From: Streptomyces sp. TG1A-60
Lineage (GTDB): Bacteria > Actinomycetota > Actinomycetes > Streptomycetales > Streptomycetaceae
Assembly (NCBI RefSeq): GCF_037201975.1
Contig: NZ_CP147520.1
Location: 2,852,001 to 2,916,000 of the forward strand
DNA: 64,000 nucleotides
Direction of reading: 5' to 3'
Shown: positions 63,400-64,000 of the stretch, in pieces
Layout: every line of letters starts with the position of its first letter
How positions within the stretch are numbered: position 1 is the first letter of the stretch
The notes under the pieces: generated by a model
What the model was told of the DNA's origin: nothing
Databases searched by the model: none
The model's input: only the letters and a program-made list of their open reading frames with translations
Made by a program: the position numbers and the translations under genes

Positions 63400-64000
63400 A
63401 TGGCAGACGACGGAGTGGTGAGACGGGTGGAAGCGGGCGGGTCGGCGGGGTTCTGGGAGCCCGGAAGCCGGATCCTGTGGCGTTACCGGGAGAACGCCGG
63501 CGAGGGCTTCCACATCGCGCGGCCCGTCACCGTGGTCCGTGACGACGAGGACCTGCTGGCCGTGTGGCTCGCCTCCGGCACCGAATGTGTGAAGCCCGTG
63601 ATGGCGGACGGCACTTCGGTGCAAGCCGAGCCGCTGGCGTCCCGGTACAAGAAGCCGCGTGACGTGCGGCGCGGCCGGTGGTTCGGCACCGGGGTGCTGA
63701 AGCTGGCGCGGCCGGGCGAGCCGTGGTCGGTGTGGCTGTTCTGGGAGCCGGGTTGGCATTTCAAGAACTGGTACGTCAACCTGGAGTCGCCGCTGGCCCG
63801 TTGGGACGGCGGCGTGGACTCCGAGGACCACTTCCTGGACATCTGTGTGTACCCGGACCGGTCCTGGGAATGGCGGGACGAGGACGAGTTCGCGCAGGCT
63901 CAGCTGGACGGCCTGATGGGTGCTCAGGCGGCCGAGCGGGTGCGGGAGGCGGGACGGGCCGCCGTGGAGACGATCCGCGCGTGGGGCCCGCCGTTCACGG
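63400..64000 (+). CDS. DUF402-domain protein, truncated by the window end
   Basis: The ATG at 63400 opens a frame of at least 200 residues that leaves the window. The DUF402/FomD-like barrel is visible: PGSRILWRYRENAGEGFHIA, RPVTVVRDDEDLLAVWL, WSVWLFWEPGWHFKNWYVN and DICVYPDRSWEWRDEDEF. FomD and related proteins hydrolyse nucleotidyl phosphonates or nucleoside diphosphates with divalent metal; the Trp/Tyr-rich face and acidic cluster are the usual site. It lies 118 bases downstream of fumC. The end is not seen. Confidence 0.85.
   Translation, partial: MADDGVVRRVEAGGSAGFWEPGSRILWRYRENAGEGFHIARPVTVVRDDEDLLAVWLASGTECVKPVMADGTSVQAEPLASRYKKPRDVRRGRWFGTGVLKLARPGEPWSVWLFWEPGWHFKNWYVNLESPLARWDGGVDSEDHFLDICVYPDRSWEWRDEDEFAQAQLDGLMGAQAAERVREAGRAAVETIRAWGPPFT

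Overview
The window is chromosomal DNA of a Streptomyces. The support is very high GC with a strong G/C bias at third codon positions, many GTG and TTG starts, a WhiB-like protein, SpoIIE-type phosphatases with RsbW-like kinases, and the gene set ychF, ppgK, ispH, xseA/xseB, glpX, wblI, fumB and fumC. From memory this resembles the S. coelicolor SCO504x-SCO510x core region, run in reverse and interrupted by accessory blocks. I see no tRNA, rRNA, CRISPR array or intact insertion sequence.

Layout. 1-7005: an oligopeptide-type lipoprotein (minus strand), then a three-gene succinate dehydrogenase/fumarate reductase operon. 7006-11556: an accessory block with a DauR-like regulator, an ornithine-cyclodeaminase-like reductase and a DSD1-type PLP lyase, flanked by gene remnants including a broken recombinase-like gene. 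11651-21331: core-like genes, namely a TPM-protein relative, a 960-residue PAS/PAS/GAF/SpoIIE/HATPase regulator, a small HATPase, a Nudix hydrolase, a GntR/UTRA regulator and a threonine-synthase-like enzyme. 21526-32278: an apparently complete non-phosphorylative L-fucose-type catabolic island, with a sugar ABC importer and FadR-type regulator on the minus strand and a six-gene overlapping operon on the plus strand (FAH hydrolase, fuconate dehydratase, SDR, aldo/keto reductase, mutarotase, lactonase). The 830-bp divergent region carries four copies of a 12-bp motif, two of them just downstream of predicted start sites. 32788-42962: SPFH/NfeD pair, hotdog thioesterase plus TetR, ABC exporter with divergent two-component system, a decaying gene, a Uma2 protein. 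43060-46538: decayed LysR and FAH genes in front of an intact ferredoxin, ferredoxin reductase and P450 operon. 47589-49737: MFS transporter and YefM/YoeB toxin-antitoxin. 49891-64000: core housekeeping genes.

Several genes are broken by single-base changes in C or G runs (ABC ATPase at about 39317, xseA at about 55180). Sequencing error must be excluded before these are called real. The FAH-like gene at 43510-43989 is different: turning round its internal 217-bp segment restores one continuous reading frame, which points to a true micro-inversion. A Streptomyces-type intergenic palindromic repeat occurs at four places.
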